From Acrasis kona (lineage: Eukaryota; Heterolobosea; Eutetramitea; Acrasida; Acrasidae): 64,000 nucleotides of DNA. The stretch covers positions 62,001-126,000 of the forward strand of contig JAOPGA020001779.1 of assembly GCA_026419775.2 (NCBI GenBank), in the 5' to 3' direction. The stretch's first letter is position 1. Every line of letters starts with the position of its first letter. The position numbers and the translations under genes were made by a program. Below are positions 10,091-21,476 of this stretch, one piece after another. A model generated the notes under the pieces. The model ran no database searches. It had not been told where the DNA came from and was given only the letters and a program-made list of their open reading frames with translations.

Positions 10091-10663
10091 ATGGAACTAT
10101 GCCGATTGGAGGAGGTAAGAACTCCACTCACCTCAAACAAGAAGTTATTGTTGTCTCCTCAATCTGGACCTGCGACTCATAATAGGTCCTTCAACATACT
10201 AGACCTACCAACAAAAAAAGACGAAGGGAGAGTTCAGTTCGACACACCATACTCCACTCCAAAGCTTCTGTTTGACTTGGACGAAGAGCTCAAGGTAGAT
10301 ACTCTGTCATGCCCACAAGTTACAAGTGACGTAAAAACAACAATCCAGTATGGTTCCAAGTTGAAGTTAGCAACAGTAATGTTGACTGGTTTAGTGCTTA
10401 CATTGTCCATTCTACTTGCTTACATTAAGATCTTCGGCGTTTCCCAAAGCGTCGGCAGAACATTTGAGTATAAAAACATACCTGAAGCAACATATCTGGG
10501 AAGCATCAAGACCCCTCTCGCTATTGGAGACTACGTTTTCTCAACTGCAAGTGAGGTAACAGAACCAATCATGGAAGCGCCTGAGACAGAGAAGGAGCAG
10601 GTTACTGCTTCTAACCACATCCACCAGTTAATGAACTTCCTACAAACAAGAAAAACAGAGTAA
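10091..10663 (+). CDS. Single-pass membrane protein, unknown
   Basis: 190 aa. About 95 polar residues with several SP/TP sites precede one hydrophobic helix (about residues 95-117, LATVMLTGLVLTLSILLAYI), and ~70 polar residues follow. There is no cleavable signal peptide. The GTAAGAACT just after codon 8 could be a donor for a tiny intron, but the frame stays open, so a single exon is preferred. Single-pass topology beside a type IIC ATPase recalls a beta or FXYD-like subunit, but no such motif is visible and no function is assigned. Confidence 0.6.
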   Translation: MELCRLEEVRTPLTSNKKLLLSPQSGPATHNRSFNILDLPTKKDEGRVQFDTPYSTPKLLFDLDEELKVDTLSCPQVTSDVKTTIQYGSKLKLATVMLTGLVLTLSILLAYIKIFGVSQSVGRTFEYKNIPEATYLGSIKTPLAIGDYVFSTASEVTEPIMEAPETEKEQVTASNHIHQLMNFLQTRKTE

Positions 10664-10700
10664 TTTATGATAAACTAATTAATTTATAGCATCTAATTGT

Positions 10701-12077
10701 TCATTCTTCTCTGCTGGAGCAATCCCTCTTCTTTACTTCAAACACTAATAAATATGGTTCAAGCTTATATGAAGACGTACTTTCATCTGTCAACCAAAAT
10801 CCATAAAGACCAGATTCTAAATCTGGTATGAATATTGGTCCAAACTCAATACACATTGAATACTCTTCTATTGCTGCTTGCACTTTATCTACCAAAAATA
10901 AATCATCGTCACTAATCTCCTCTTGTTCCTTCAATCTAATGATTGGATCATCTAGTGAGATATTGATCAGCGTGGCTGTTTCTGGAAGTGTATTTAAGGT
11001 CATGTCATGGTCCAGTTCCAGAACAATTGGAGCAGGAGCGACTGGAGATGATATACTTTTTTTTGACTTTTTGTCTGGTACGGGCTTCTTCGTAGAGGAG
11101 GCAGAGGTGGGTACTGTAGTTTGTGTTGCTTTGATGAAGAACATGGAGCACGAGATTCTTCGACCATACTCAGTTGATGATTTAGTATATGTTTTAGCAG
11201 GAGGTGTAGAGTTTACATCTACGTTTTCTGTGGATCTGGCTGTGGGTGGTTTTGAGTCTTTTAGACTCGCTAAGAATACCTTGAATTTAAGGCAATCATA
11301 ATCTCTCTCCCTTTTTTGTGAAGATTCGGACCTCAGCTGCTGGTCTGCCAACTCTGATTCGAATACGTCTTGTTTTGGTTGGTTTTGTATCACAATTTTA
11401 CGATTACTTAACGATTCATCAATGTAGTTTTCAAGTAAATCCTCAGAGAATGAACCAATAATGTGAGTTGGCAATGCAGACATTTGATTATTATACCATG
11501 GTCCAGTGTATACTATGTTCGTGTTGTGGTCATAATAAATACCTGTGCCAGCTCGATCCCCAGTTACACTTAAAATTTCTCCTTCGTACTCTCCACCATC
11601 GGGGTAACTCCATCTAGCTTCACAAGCGACAATGGAACCATCTTCAAAGTTTGAGGATAGTATCCTGCCATCTGTATATGTTTTGGTCACCCTTCCGTCC
11701 GGTTTGTTTCTTGAAAAGTTTCCTTTGTAGATAGTGCCATCGGAGGTTACCAGTTCACCTTGACCTTCTCTCATGTTATTAGCGAAACCTCCTGTGTATT
11801 TCTCTCCATTAGAGCCAACATAAAAGCCACTCCCATTCATCTCTCCGTTCAAGAACTCACCAAAGTAAGTGGTGCCTGAGGGCCAGCGCTTAGTGCCCTT
11901 ACCTGATATCTCCCCATCAACAAAGCTGCCTTCATAAGAGCTACCATCCCTCATGATCAATATACCACTCCCATGCTTGACTCCGTTTCTCCAATCTCCA
12001 GTGTAGGTAAAGAATCTGTTAGAATGTACAAATGTACCTCTTCCATTAAGAGGTGGCATCTCATCGCTTGGTATCAT
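10701..12077 (-). CDS. MORN-repeat protein (MORN1-like) with long C-terminal domain
   Basis: 458 aa in one exon. About seven MORN repeats (pattern YxGxWxxGxxHGxG) occupy residues ~25-200, including YTGDWRNGVKHGSG and YEGSFVDGEISGKG. A low-complexity Ser/Thr/Lys linker follows (~250-340), then a conserved-looking, Ser-poor C-terminal region. MORN repeats scaffold membranes and cytoskeleton, and in protists they often mark flagellar or basal-body structures. The head-to-tail position next to a second MORN gene suggests an old duplication of the repeat part. Confidence 0.85.
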   Translation of the reverse strand: MIPSDEMPPLNGRGTFVHSNRFFTYTGDWRNGVKHGSGILIMRDGSSYEGSFVDGEISGKGTKRWPSGTTYFGEFLNGEMNGSGFYVGSNGEKYTGGFANNMREGQGELVTSDGTIYKGNFSRNKPDGRVTKTYTDGRILSSNFEDGSIVACEARWSYPDGGEYEGEILSVTGDRAGTGIYYDHNTNIVYTGPWYNNQMSALPTHIIGSFSEDLLENYIDESLSNRKIVIQNQPKQDVFESELADQQLRSESSQKRERDYDCLKFKVFLASLKDSKPPTARSTENVDVNSTPPAKTYTKSSTEYGRRISCSMFFIKATQTTVPTSASSTKKPVPDKKSKKSISSPVAPAPIVLELDHDMTLNTLPETATLINISLDDPIIRLKEQEEISDDDLFLVDKVQAAIEEYSMCIEFGPIFIPDLESGLYGFWLTDESTSSYKLEPYLLVFEVKKRDCSSREE

Positions 12078-12223
12078 GTCTGTTTCATTGTAAATAAATA
12101 GCGGTAAATAAAACGCAAAGAAGGTATGAAGGGATCTAAAGATATACCTGCTCTATATTTTGAGATTAATAACACAATCAAAACAACGAACAGAAGCAAA
12201 ACAATACATAAACTTTATAATTA

Positions 12224-13342
12224 TTACAAATCAGGGTTGTTCCAGTCGCTGTCTGGCGCTGGGAAGTACAGACCTTATAAAATTAATATGCTGATGTTCA
12301 AATTTATAATCTTACCTTTTCCAAAGATTAGCCCTTCTTTCCATTTACCCTTGAATACGGAGCGATCTACATTGGTTAGAACACCATCTCCATCCTTTCT
12401 TCCATTCTCCCATTGACCCTCGTAGAAGGAGCCGTCAATATTTCTAAAGGCTCCCTGTCCATGTCTCTTGTCATCCTGCCATTGACCTTCATAGCGAGCA
12501 CCGTTGGCGTATGTTAGCACACCATATCCATGTGCCTTGTCTCCCTTCCACTCTCCATCAAACACATCTCCATTAGCATAGTGTAACTCTCCTCTACCGT
12601 GTTTTTTACCACCCTGCCAGTCTCCAATATATTTGTCACCTTGGGCGTAGGTTAATGTTCCTTTTCCGTGAGGCTTATCGCCCTTCCATTGACCTTCATA
12701 TCTCTCTCCGTTGAAGTATGTCAAAACTCCATATCCATCTTTTACGTCGTTCTTCCACTCTCCGTCGTATTTATTACCGTTAGGGAAGTTGTAAGATCCC
12801 TTTCCATGCATTTTTCCTTCGCACCACTGTCCATCGTATACACCACCATCAGCATAGTAGTATTTTCCGTTACCGTGCATTTTACCGTCAACCCAATCTC
12901 CATCATACTTTTCAGCTACGCTTCCGTCTTCGGCAGCATATGTTACTATACCTTTACCGTGTCTCTTATCTTCTCGCCATTCTCCTTCGTATTTATCTCC
13001 ATCAGCATAGTAATAGACACCGAATCCGTGCATTTTACCGTCAAGCCACTCACCATCGTACTTGTCGCCGTCGGCGTAGTAAAGAATACCTTTTCCATTA
13101 ATCTTTCCCTCGACCCAGTCTCCAACATATTTGTTTCCGCTAGCGTAGTGGCAGGTACCCTTACCGTGGATCTTGTCGTCTATCCACTCTCCATCATATC
13201 TGCTTCCGTCCGCATAGTAATACATACCGATACCATGACGTTTTCCGTGGACCCAGTCACCTTCGTATTTTTCTTTGTTAGGGTAGATCAGAGTACCCTT
13301 TCCGTGCATCTGTCCATTTTCTATCTCACCGGTGTAAATCAT
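12224..13342 (-). CDS. Protein made almost entirely of 15 MORN repeats
   Basis: Exons 13342-12316 and 12273-12224 give about 358 aa. Starting at [14 protein letters not shown], 15 consecutive 23-residue MORN units cover nearly the whole protein. The sixth has a five-residue insertion. The final exon, after a 42-nt intron, adds 16 codons ending in DWNNPDL; read-through of that intron would give an unrelated short tail. Units have the form YxGxWxxxKxHGxGxxxYxxGxx. No other domain is present. A structural or scaffold role is inferred from the repeat family. Confidence 0.9.
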
Positions 13343-13683
13343 TATGAATTGGTATGGCTATGAGCAAGCAAAAATTGATTTTAAAAGAATTACGTACGGA
13401 AACGGTCAGTCAACCACAAGAGCCAATTATAAACTAGAGTTTTAGTTCTATTGTACGCGCAAAGAAGTTTTCCTTAACCAGACTTTGATTATAAGGTAAC
13501 AAGTGATGAACATTGAACCGGATAGTATGAACACATTTTCTAATACAACAGTCTCATAAGCAAGTCAGTCAAAATATTAAAATCGTAAAATTTTTAAGAT
13601 AAAAATTGACTGTTGACGTCGTAATGTGATATTTTTCTATTTTTGTTCGAAAGGAACTTAGAATTTGTAACCTTCCAGATGAC
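13343..13683. other. Intergenic, 341 bp, divergent promoter region
   Basis: Sequence between the MORN gene start (13342) and the F-box-like/LRR gene start (13684). It is AT-rich with a run of T/A near 13580-13640 and one TTGACGTCG at about 13612-13620. No open frame of note was seen. Confidence 0.45.
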
Positions 13684-15745
13684 ATGAATATACCAACGAG
13701 CAAGAAGAGAGGTACTATACTTTATTTGTTCGGTATTTGACTATTACGCAGCACATGATGATGGAGATTCTACACATAGTGAGGACGTTGAGCAACACAA
13801 TTTAAAAAAAGTCAAATTCTTTAACAACCCAGTTGCAGGGGTGGACTCTATTTCAAAAGAGGAAGGCATCGATCCAATACCCCTTTTCTATGACCAAGAA
13901 ATATCCAAACTCGAAAATCGAAAGAGGGAGTTGATGAGACAAGTAAATGAAGTAGATCAAAGAATGGAGCTTTTAAAACAGCATCAACAAAATTCTCTTA
14001 ATCTACGTGGAGATATGGATAAACATTCAGAAACATCAGCCACTCCCTTCAAACAATTGCCGGTTGATGTAATTACTCTAATTTTAGAATTTTTTCCGTT
14101 CCCATTTTATCGCTACTACTACAAGTTCACTGAAGTAAGCAATCCAATCCTTCGCATCACCGAAGAAGAAGCACATTTCCTTGTGAGACTATTTTATGGA
14201 AAGAATGCACATAATTCGACCGTAATGTTCATGTTCCCATCCATCAACATGATTGAGTGCTATTCCAACTTTCTAGATCATGAGGGTGTACCTAATTCGG
14301 CGTACATAGAAAGAGTACTTTTGTATGCGCTTCCTGTTCGGACTGTGAGACTCAACCTTATAAGGCACAGATTGGATGCAAAAATATTCCCGACGCTACT
14401 AGACCGACTACCTGCGCTTCAATCATTGCAAGGCATGCACTTTAGTCAATCCGTTGCCATCAGCCCTCACATTTCGCGACTGTTAGATTTTCACACAAAC
14501 ATTGAATACTATTCGGAAGATCAAATCAGGTCGGTCACACAAGAATTCATCACTCTATTGAATCCACAAATCAAGAAATTAACCGTCGCAAATGCCAATA
14601 TGGATCACGATCATTTCGAACAACTCTTGACACGTTTCCAGAGCCTACAACATTTAAGCGTCGGTGGTGTATATTACAAGGACAAGAATACGATAGACCT
14701 CATGGATCACTTTCAATTAAGGTCATTAGAACTAAGCAACACATTCAACGACAGATATCTACCATTTTGCTTTTATCCAAACAAACAGCTACGTTGCCTT
14801 TTCCTAGAGCAAGTCAAAATAGATCAGGAAGGTGTCAAGAACCTATTTTTATCTCCATGCTTGACAAAGTTGACCATCAGAGGACATGGAACATTATTGC
14901 ACCCTAACGGACTAGAGCACATCACAAAGTGTCAGTCACTGGAGTACCTTGACGTTAGCGATGCATCATTCTGGAGCGCAGCGCTTCCCTACATTTGTAA
15001 CATGACCTGCTTGAGAGTGTTAAAGGGCGGTGCAGAGTTGAGCGACATGATTATGTACGTATTCAATCAAGACTATCCAATCGCCAATACCATTCAAGGC
15101 ATACACTTTGAGAATTTGATGCTTGCAGAATGCATAGAGCGTATGGCCATGAGTCAACGTAATTTATCATTTCTTAGGATAGACAAGGAGGTCATGACTC
15201 CTGCTTTGAAAATGTTATCCAACACCGACTTGTTTCCCAATTTAACTAGTTTGGAGCTACAATATTGTGGAAAGTCGTTAACGGATGACGGTGCGTTCTA
15301 CTTGTTATTGAGCGATAAATTGACCAGTCTCAAGATGACCAGCTGTACAGGGGTGACGGACGAAAGCGTTAGTTTGCTAAGAATCAACCACACGTTAAAA
15401 ACATTCACCAACGACTTTAATGATGGAATGAGGAATTGGACGATCAGCGAAGTGATCCAACACAATTCAACGCTCACAGAGTTGAGTTTGTGCGGAGATA
15501 AGATTTCATTCAACGTGGAAGACCTGCTGGTCAACCAACATTTGACCCATTTGAAGTTTTGTGGAGATAAGTCGGAAGCACATCAGATCCTTTCACAGTG
15601 CGAGAACATTCAACATTTGGAAGCACCCCGGTACAAGTGCTATTATGCCAGCACGCCATCTGCTTACAGTCCGAGTCCGCCACATAGCAGCAGCACGGTG
15701 AGCGAGAGTCCAAGCTATCGGTCTTCAAGTCCAACTTATTTTTAA
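13684..15745 (+). CDS. F-box-like, leucine-rich-repeat protein
   Basis: Exons 13684-13711 and 13752-15745 give about 673 aa. The first exon encodes only MNIPTSKKR plus one base, and a 40-nt intron follows. Residues ~55-90 form a coiled coil (SKLENRKRELMRQVNEVDQRM). An F-box-like helix-loop then reads KQLPVDVITLILEFFPF. The rest is built of irregular leucine-rich repeats, with LxxLxLxxC-type units near residues 480-600. The last 40 residues are Ser/Pro-rich. F-box plus LRR suggests an SCF substrate receptor, but the F-box match is weak by eye. Confidence 0.78.
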
Positions 15746-15762
15746 AATAAATTATATGTTTA

Positions 15763-17036
15763 TTATCTACGATCGCTAATGGGTCTCGTGTTTTGCACAA
15801 ATTGATTCCCGAATAACTGACTCAATGAAGGTAACATTTGACTGGGCTCATTGAACATGGCACTGGTTGATTGTGATTTCCGCATGGGTGGGATCATTGA
15901 TTGGGGCTCATGTATGCTTTCCTTTATGGTTTGTACATAGTAGGTATGTGAGTCTTTTATCATGTTGGTTTCTTCTTCGAACGTGTTCATGATTGGTGCT
16001 GTTAAAATCTCTACATTGACGGGATGTTGTTCCCTTTGAAACATGGGCATGACTCCATTGTCGAAAACTAGTGAATGTGAGGCACTTCTCTTTATAGGGT
16101 GCCTACCTAGGTTTGGTTGACTTCTTGGTGGTGTTTGTCTGGGTGTAGTGGGACTGCTACCTGTTGGGGACAAGCTGCATAGACTCATTGGTGTGCTGCC
16201 TCCAGTGTCAATGCTTGAGCTTGAGTTTTGTTTGGATAAATGTAGCCTTAATGAAGAATTTGTATGGGTGCTGGTAGTGCTTCTGCTGGTTGGATGTGTC
16301 GGTAATGTTTTATGTAGTGGTGCTTGTGTGACTACTGCAGGCTGTTGATGTATAAGCGAATGAGGTTGTGAATGTGCTTTCTGCATGGTGCGTAGATGAG
16401 GAGGTGTATATTTTACAAAGTTTTGTTGATTAAGTGACTGTTGTACATGCTCTTCATTATTTGAAAAGCTCGGAGGGGCATAAGGGTTGGCAGTAGGTGT
16501 CAATAAAAGATTCGTAGGGTGCGAAGAGGTACGAAATAGAGTTGGCTTCACATCAAGATGCTCACCACTGTTATTTGACCCCTCAAAATGACTGTACATT
16601 TTATCCTCACCAAAAGTAAAGGAGGTTGATTTTGGTGCATCAGTCTCTAGCATTAACTGCTCGCCTCTACCAGATAGCAGGGAGATGTCTAAACTATGGG
16701 CTTTCTTCAATGGTGTTTCTGACATAATATCATTACTTGCTTCATCGTTATCACTATCAAAGTCGTCCTCTCCGTTTACGTAGGCTTGCACTGTATGATG
16801 CAAAACATCGGGTTGTGGAGTCGTGAATAGACTTTTAATCTTTGAGAGGTAAGAAACCAATGTAAACTTCGTAACTATACCTTTCTATAAGGCCAACGTG
16901 TGATACCGTATTGCCTACAAAACTTCTTTAGTAGCGTCTGACAAACACCAAGATCCTCGGCCGCCTTCAGCAATGGTAGATGGAAACGTTTAGTTATTTC
17001 GCTAAGAGGAGGTCTCTTCTTAGGCTGTGGGGGCAT
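15763..17036 (-). CDS. RWP-RK domain transcription factor
   Basis: Exons 17036-16881 and 16839-15763 give about 410 aa. The first exon carries the domain: ITKRFHLPLLKAAEDLGVC, then TLLKKFCRQYGITRWPYRK. After a 41-nt intron the frame continues IKSL, exactly as in the family pattern RWPxRKIKSL. The remaining ~340 residues are low-complexity Ser/Thr/Pro/Gln/His with many SP/TP sites, and include repeats rich in HPT and QQP. RWP-RK proteins are best known from green plants (NIN/NLP, RKD) and some amoebae. The 3' end lies only 17 bp from the convergent F-box-like/LRR gene. Confidence 0.93.
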
Positions 17037-17471
17037 CTACTCCAAGGTCTTTATTAAAATGTAGAGTGCACAAAATTGTTGTAGACGCAAAAGGTGTAAA
17101 CGTAAAAAATTGCCAAAACCAGAAAACAGAATAGCTTCTTTAAGACAATGGCCGTCCATTGGGGAACGAAAAATTTTATTAATAATCACATTGATTCCAT
17201 AGAAATGTACATACTCTGCAACAATAGTTAAAATTTATGAAGCCTTGATACCTGAAGAATAATTGTATCGCGGCTCGACGTTAAAAAACCGTTCTGATTG
17301 GATTTAAGAATTTCACGGAGCAGTTTCTAAATAGAGTGAAAAAAAACATCATATATGTAGTTTTTTTCTCATTTAAAAATAGATGAGCTGATGAAAAGGG
17401 AGTAATTGACATACAACAACGAAATCAGAAAAAGCCCGAGGAGCAAAATAAACATCACAAATATAAGGTAA
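17037..17471. other. Intergenic, 435 bp
   Basis: This separates the 3' end of the Rab-like gene from the start of the RWP-RK gene, both on the minus strand. It is AT-rich with several A/T runs (near 17335-17375). It probably holds the RWP-RK promoter and the Rab-like terminator region. No coding signal was seen. Confidence 0.45.
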
Positions 17472-18287
17472 TCACCGATCATGATATTTATTAACAAATT
17501 GTGAAAAGTAGTTGGAGATTTCTGCGTTGAAACTGTAGATAGCATGTTCCTTTAACGTTAGGTGAGGAAGACAATTTAAACTTACTACATTTTGTCCCGT
17601 TAAACAAGAGGTTTCGTAGAACAATGCGCCAAGATTTATCGCATAGTCCTCACCAAGATGGTACGGTACTTCTCGCCTCGCATCATTGTCAATCTTGTTG
17701 CCAATGATCATCTTTAATGTGTGTTGTCCTGTTTCGCTTGTATAAGAGAGGAACTCATCGTAGCTTTGTTGTAAAATTTTAAACGACTTCAAGTTCGTAA
17801 TGTCGTAGGCTAATATTAAGCCATGGGCATTGTTGTAATATACAAAGCGCTCTGGATTGTCGTGTTCGAGGGCGCCTATTTAATTGTTAATAAATTGAAG
17901 TGGATCGACAAACCTGATGCATCCCAAATTTGTAGCTGTATTCTCCTCCCATTTTGCAACGTGATAAGTCTACTGCTCTAATTATTGTTATAGAAGTCAT
18001 TGTCGAGTATGTAGTTACAAAGTCCATCCCGATGGTTTTTTTGTATTGTTCCTTAAAAGATTCGGATTCAAACCGATTTATAATGGAGCTTTTGCCTGTT
18101 CCCTGCGCACCAACCAACACAATTTTAATGGAAAAATCACTATCAATGTTAAATAAAATCTAATCGTTTAAAATCGTTACTAGTCTCCAGTTTCGCTTGA
18201 TGAAGGTACATTTGAAGGGTAATCGTCATTAAATGATTGATCATTCTGTGTTTCATAATCACCCTCGGCACCGCATAGGTTGCCCAT
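17472..18287 (-). CDS. Rab-like small GTPase with N-terminal acylation motif
   Basis: Five exons (18287-18210, 18159-18019, 17977-17914, 17875-17586, 17549-17472) give about 216 aa. G1 is VGAQGTGKSS and the switch-I region reads KKTIGMDF. G3 reads WDASG followed by Ala where Rab/Ras proteins have the catalytic Gln. G4 is GNKID and G5 ETSCLTG, followed by QNVEHAI as in Rabs. The protein starts MGNLCGAE, a strong N-myristoylation/palmitoylation signal, and ends KYHDR with no prenylatable cysteine. This layout resembles plant ARA6 and apicomplexan Rab5B. Introns are 36-50 nt. The missing Gln predicts slow GTP hydrolysis. Confidence 0.9.
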
Positions 18288-18426
18288 CGTTTTTTCAGTT
18301 ATAGAAACCTTTCAATTAGAACCTCTTTTGGATGATGACAGACGCTCGACATTTACAAAATCAAACAAGACCTGTTCATGCAAATATCTACAAGACATCG
18401 ATTCAAGTCTAAAGTTAAAATTTATT

Positions 18427-20091
18427 TTACATCATATCCTTCATTAAGTCATCGGCCAAATCTTGGTCCTCCTGATCATCATGATCCTCCTCTTCGCTCT
18501 CACTTTGGTCCTCTTCATCAGATTCCTCCGAGTCAACATCATCACGTGTCAAGTCCTTCATGTCCTGATGTGCGCCCCTTATGTGCTGATTAAGTTCGTT
18601 CATCGCATCATGCACGCTTCTCAACGAACGCGCCACCGCAGGATGGTTCACAGAGAATGGAACCTTGTTACATTTATCGGACAACTTGTAGTCAAATTCA
18701 TTCATGCGCATGTAATGCGAAGTGCTATCGTCCAACCATGACTTGTGAACGACGTAAATACCAGGCGTCGCATTCGCCAACTTTACTTTTTGTGACGGTC
18801 CGTTCGCAACCACATGTGTGACCTTGTCGGCATCAAACTCTGTCGCGCAGGTGGCTCCGAATTCGATCGCCTTCTTCCATATGGGATGTTCGTGTGGACT
18901 GGTGTTGAGAGGTATCAACCCACTAAACAGCAAGTGAGTGTTTTTCAATACTTTGTGTTTGTCTTGTGAAAGTAACGACTTGACGTCAAGTTCATCGTCA
19001 GCTGCAGAATGCAAGTCGAAGAATTGCTCATGGATGCGTTTTAGCATGTTGGTGACGACTGTCATTTGTTCATCTCGTTCGTTAACGTTTTCGAATTCAT
19101 GTATGGGTTTGTTTAGCATGAAGCGGGATGCATGGGTTTTGCCGGCTGCGTTGTTGACTTCTGATTCAACTCCAAAGTACGTTCTAAAAAAATCGTAAGG
19201 AACAATTTGTATTAAGTTACCAATATAGGATTGCCAAACGTCGGAGCGGTCGTCAATGATGAGGACGGTACGATCATGACATGGAAAATGTTCCTTCAAA
19301 GTCTTGCTGTTAATGTCTGGACATTCTTCTCTGCTGACAATGCGATCATGGAACAGATTTTGATCAGGGTCCAGAATTTTTGCAATTTGTTCTGCGTATC
19401 CACGTGATCCATGTGTGAAGATGTGTAGTTCGTACTTGTCCTTGACTCCTTTTAAGAATGCATCAAGATGTGGTCTAAGTTTTACAAGGTGATAATGGCC
19501 ATCAAGTCTAAATATGTGAAAGTCTCCGCTGTTTGGTTTATTCAATGTATGTTTTAGGTTGTATGCATGTATGAAGCGTTGATCATCTGTTGCATGGAGT
19601 AGAGTATGGTCCAAATCTAATACTAGAGATAGTTTCTTCTTTGTCATTAGTATGCGCTGTAGCTCTTGTTCAATCTTTTTGGCTTCTTCCAGATCAATCT
19701 TGAACCCTCTAAAGTTGTGAACGTAAGAAATATCAGAGCTTTCTTTTTCAATGTGATTCTTTTTAAGGTTTAGGGATGCATCGACGTCAGCTTCGCACAA
19801 GAGGCAAATGCCATGAAACTTTTCGGAATGGGTGCAACCCTTTAGGCTACAAGCGGGGCCATCGCGTTGTGTGAAGTTATTCAAGGTTGTTTGATAAATT
19901 TGATCCATGATTCCATCAACGTGGGAGTGTATCAAACTTCTAATCTCCTCGCCAACCAATATTCTCGCCAGAGTTTGACCAATAAAGATTTCGTCTTTTG
20001 GTTTTACCAGCCACTTGATTGTTGTGTCATCTTTTATGTTCTTTATAGACTCTGGAAGGAACACATTGTGTATTACCCAATGTTTGTTCAT
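18427..20091 (-). CDS. CTDP1: RNA polymerase II CTD phosphatase FCP1
   Basis: 554 aa in one exon from ATG 20091 (the longer frame upstream starts with GTG). The N-terminal ~70 residues include an IKWLVKPKDEIFIGQTLA segment like the lipoyl-like region of FCP1. The FCPH catalytic domain has the DxDxT signature LVLDLDHTLLHA (nucleophile first Asp) and IFTHGSRGYAEQIAKILDP, with IIDDRSDVW near its end. A BRCT domain follows (LFSGLIPLN to VVHKSWLDDS), then a highly acidic tail. FCP1 dephosphorylates Ser2/5 of the polymerase tail during recycling. A CxxC pair (CLLC) after CSLKGC may bind zinc. Confidence 0.94.
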   Translation of the reverse strand: MNKHWVIHNVFLPESIKNIKDDTTIKWLVKPKDEIFIGQTLARILVGEEIRSLIHSHVDGIMDQIYQTTLNNFTQRDGPACSLKGCTHSEKFHGICLLCEADVDASLNLKKNHIEKESSDISYVHNFRGFKIDLEEAKKIEQELQRILMTKKKLSLVLDLDHTLLHATDDQRFIHAYNLKHTLNKPNSGDFHIFRLDGHYHLVKLRPHLDAFLKGVKDKYELHIFTHGSRGYAEQIAKILDPDQNLFHDRIVSREECPDINSKTLKEHFPCHDRTVLIIDDRSDVWQSYIGNLIQIVPYDFFRTYFGVESEVNNAAGKTHASRFMLNKPIHEFENVNERDEQMTVVTNMLKRIHEQFFDLHSAADDELDVKSLLSQDKHKVLKNTHLLFSGLIPLNTSPHEHPIWKKAIEFGATCATEFDADKVTHVVANGPSQKVKLANATPGIYVVHKSWLDDSTSHYMRMNEFDYKLSDKCNKVPFSVNHPAVARSLRSVHDAMNELNQHIRGAHQDMKDLTRDDVDSEESDEEDQSESEEEDHDDQEDQDLADDLMKDMM

Positions 20092-20135
20092 TGTAATGAA
20101 AAAGAGAAGGCTTATAATTACATATTTATTCACAT

Positions 20136-21476
20136 TTATGCAGCAAATACAGTCACAGAGTTCAAGTAGTCGTTCTTTAACACTTCAAAGATGACACCAG
20201 GATAGGCATGCAACATTGTTCCACCAAATGGATTGTTAGCTGTGGTGTCTTCATTTACAAGCGGCTTTGAATGTGACAAGGAGGACAGGAATGATTGTAT
20301 TGTAGTAAATTTCAGATCAGGCTCCACCACCAAATTCTTCCCATCATCCAGCAGCTCTCCCACATCAATCTTAAAGTTACATTTCACATAACTAAACAAT
20401 TGTTAGTAACAACTACAAAAGCATCACTTACATGTTAAAATCTCTACTTCCAGCAACGTTGGTATGAAAAACAAACTTTTCCACTTGATGTGTATTTCCG
20501 TTGAACATAATGTCGAAGCCTCTAGAAAAGTAGTTGAAAAAGTAATCAACAGATGTTGTGCCTTCGTCGGAAGATGCAAGGGGAGCATGTATCCTCAGCT
20601 TGTTTCCTCTCTTGTTGTAAATCTAAGAATAGAATGAATGAAAGTTCGCAAATGTGCTTACCTTATCTGGCTCTCCTAATTCCAACAAAACGTCCTGAGG
20701 TGACATATAGAACTTTACATTCTTTTTGCAAACAGTGATGCCGCTCTTTAAATTAACCAAAACCTCTGAAAAGTATTCTACTTGCTCTCCGCTTGTCATG
20801 TTAGGTTTGATGATAAATGTATCGGTTACTTTTTGTTTTTAGTAGTTGGTAGCTTCAACTTGTCCATGTCAACTCCTGGATGACATACCATCTTTGTGGC
20901 CACTGGTGTTGTTCCGTTGGGCAGCTCTATCAACATGTTATCGCTCCCATATAGATGGGTGTATTTTTTAGGAATAGGAATTTGAAAGGTGATCCCTTGG
21001 TAGGATAAATGATATACAGTGTCTTCCATAACACCTGCGGTAGAGGGCCCAAATACTTGGTATATTCTTAAATTGTTCAATATTTAAAGATTATGCTTCT
21101 GGGACTTACTTTACGAAGGTACAATCAACAGATGGACCGCTAAATATTTTGCCCTCATAATTTAATTCAACTTTTGTGATATCGTTAAACTCAACATGTC
21201 TCAACCGTTGAGTTTTTGGTTCAAACCTCAACACAATTGACTCCTCAACAAGCTTGATGACAATGTCTGATGTAACTGGTTGCTATCGAATTTTAAACAT
21301 CAATATCTGACTTTTCATACGTGTTGATTGTATATAATCTCAATTTTGTTCACCGGATATTCAGTTCTCTTCTTGTCTGGACTGGGACGTTTAAGTAGCT
21401 CTATTGCGTCAGATATTGGCATTCCAAACCTAAAAAATCCAATACTAGTGCATGGATTCACGATAAGTGATAGCAT
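20136..21476 (-). CDS. PHAF1: PHAF1 / UPF0183 family protein (phagophore-associated)
   Basis: Six exons (21476-21321, 21282-21110, 21066-20830, 20791-20662, 20622-20432, 20391-20136) give about 380 aa; human PHAF1 (C16orf70) is 422. Conserved segments are FGMPISDAIELL, FGPSTAGVMEDTVYHLSYQG, LPNGTTPVATKM, DYFFNYFSRGFDIMFN, then HQVEKFVFHTN, and NNPFGGTM with VIFEVLKNDYLNSVTVF at the end. All five introns are 38-43 nt and preserve phase. In animals PHAF1 works with BCAS3 at the phagophore in autophagy. BCAS3 is not in this window. Confidence 0.92.

Noticed and set aside
12668-13363. 231-codon plus-strand open frame antisense to the MORN gene
   Set aside because: Its repeats are the complement of the MORN units, and the minus strand has the defined domain.
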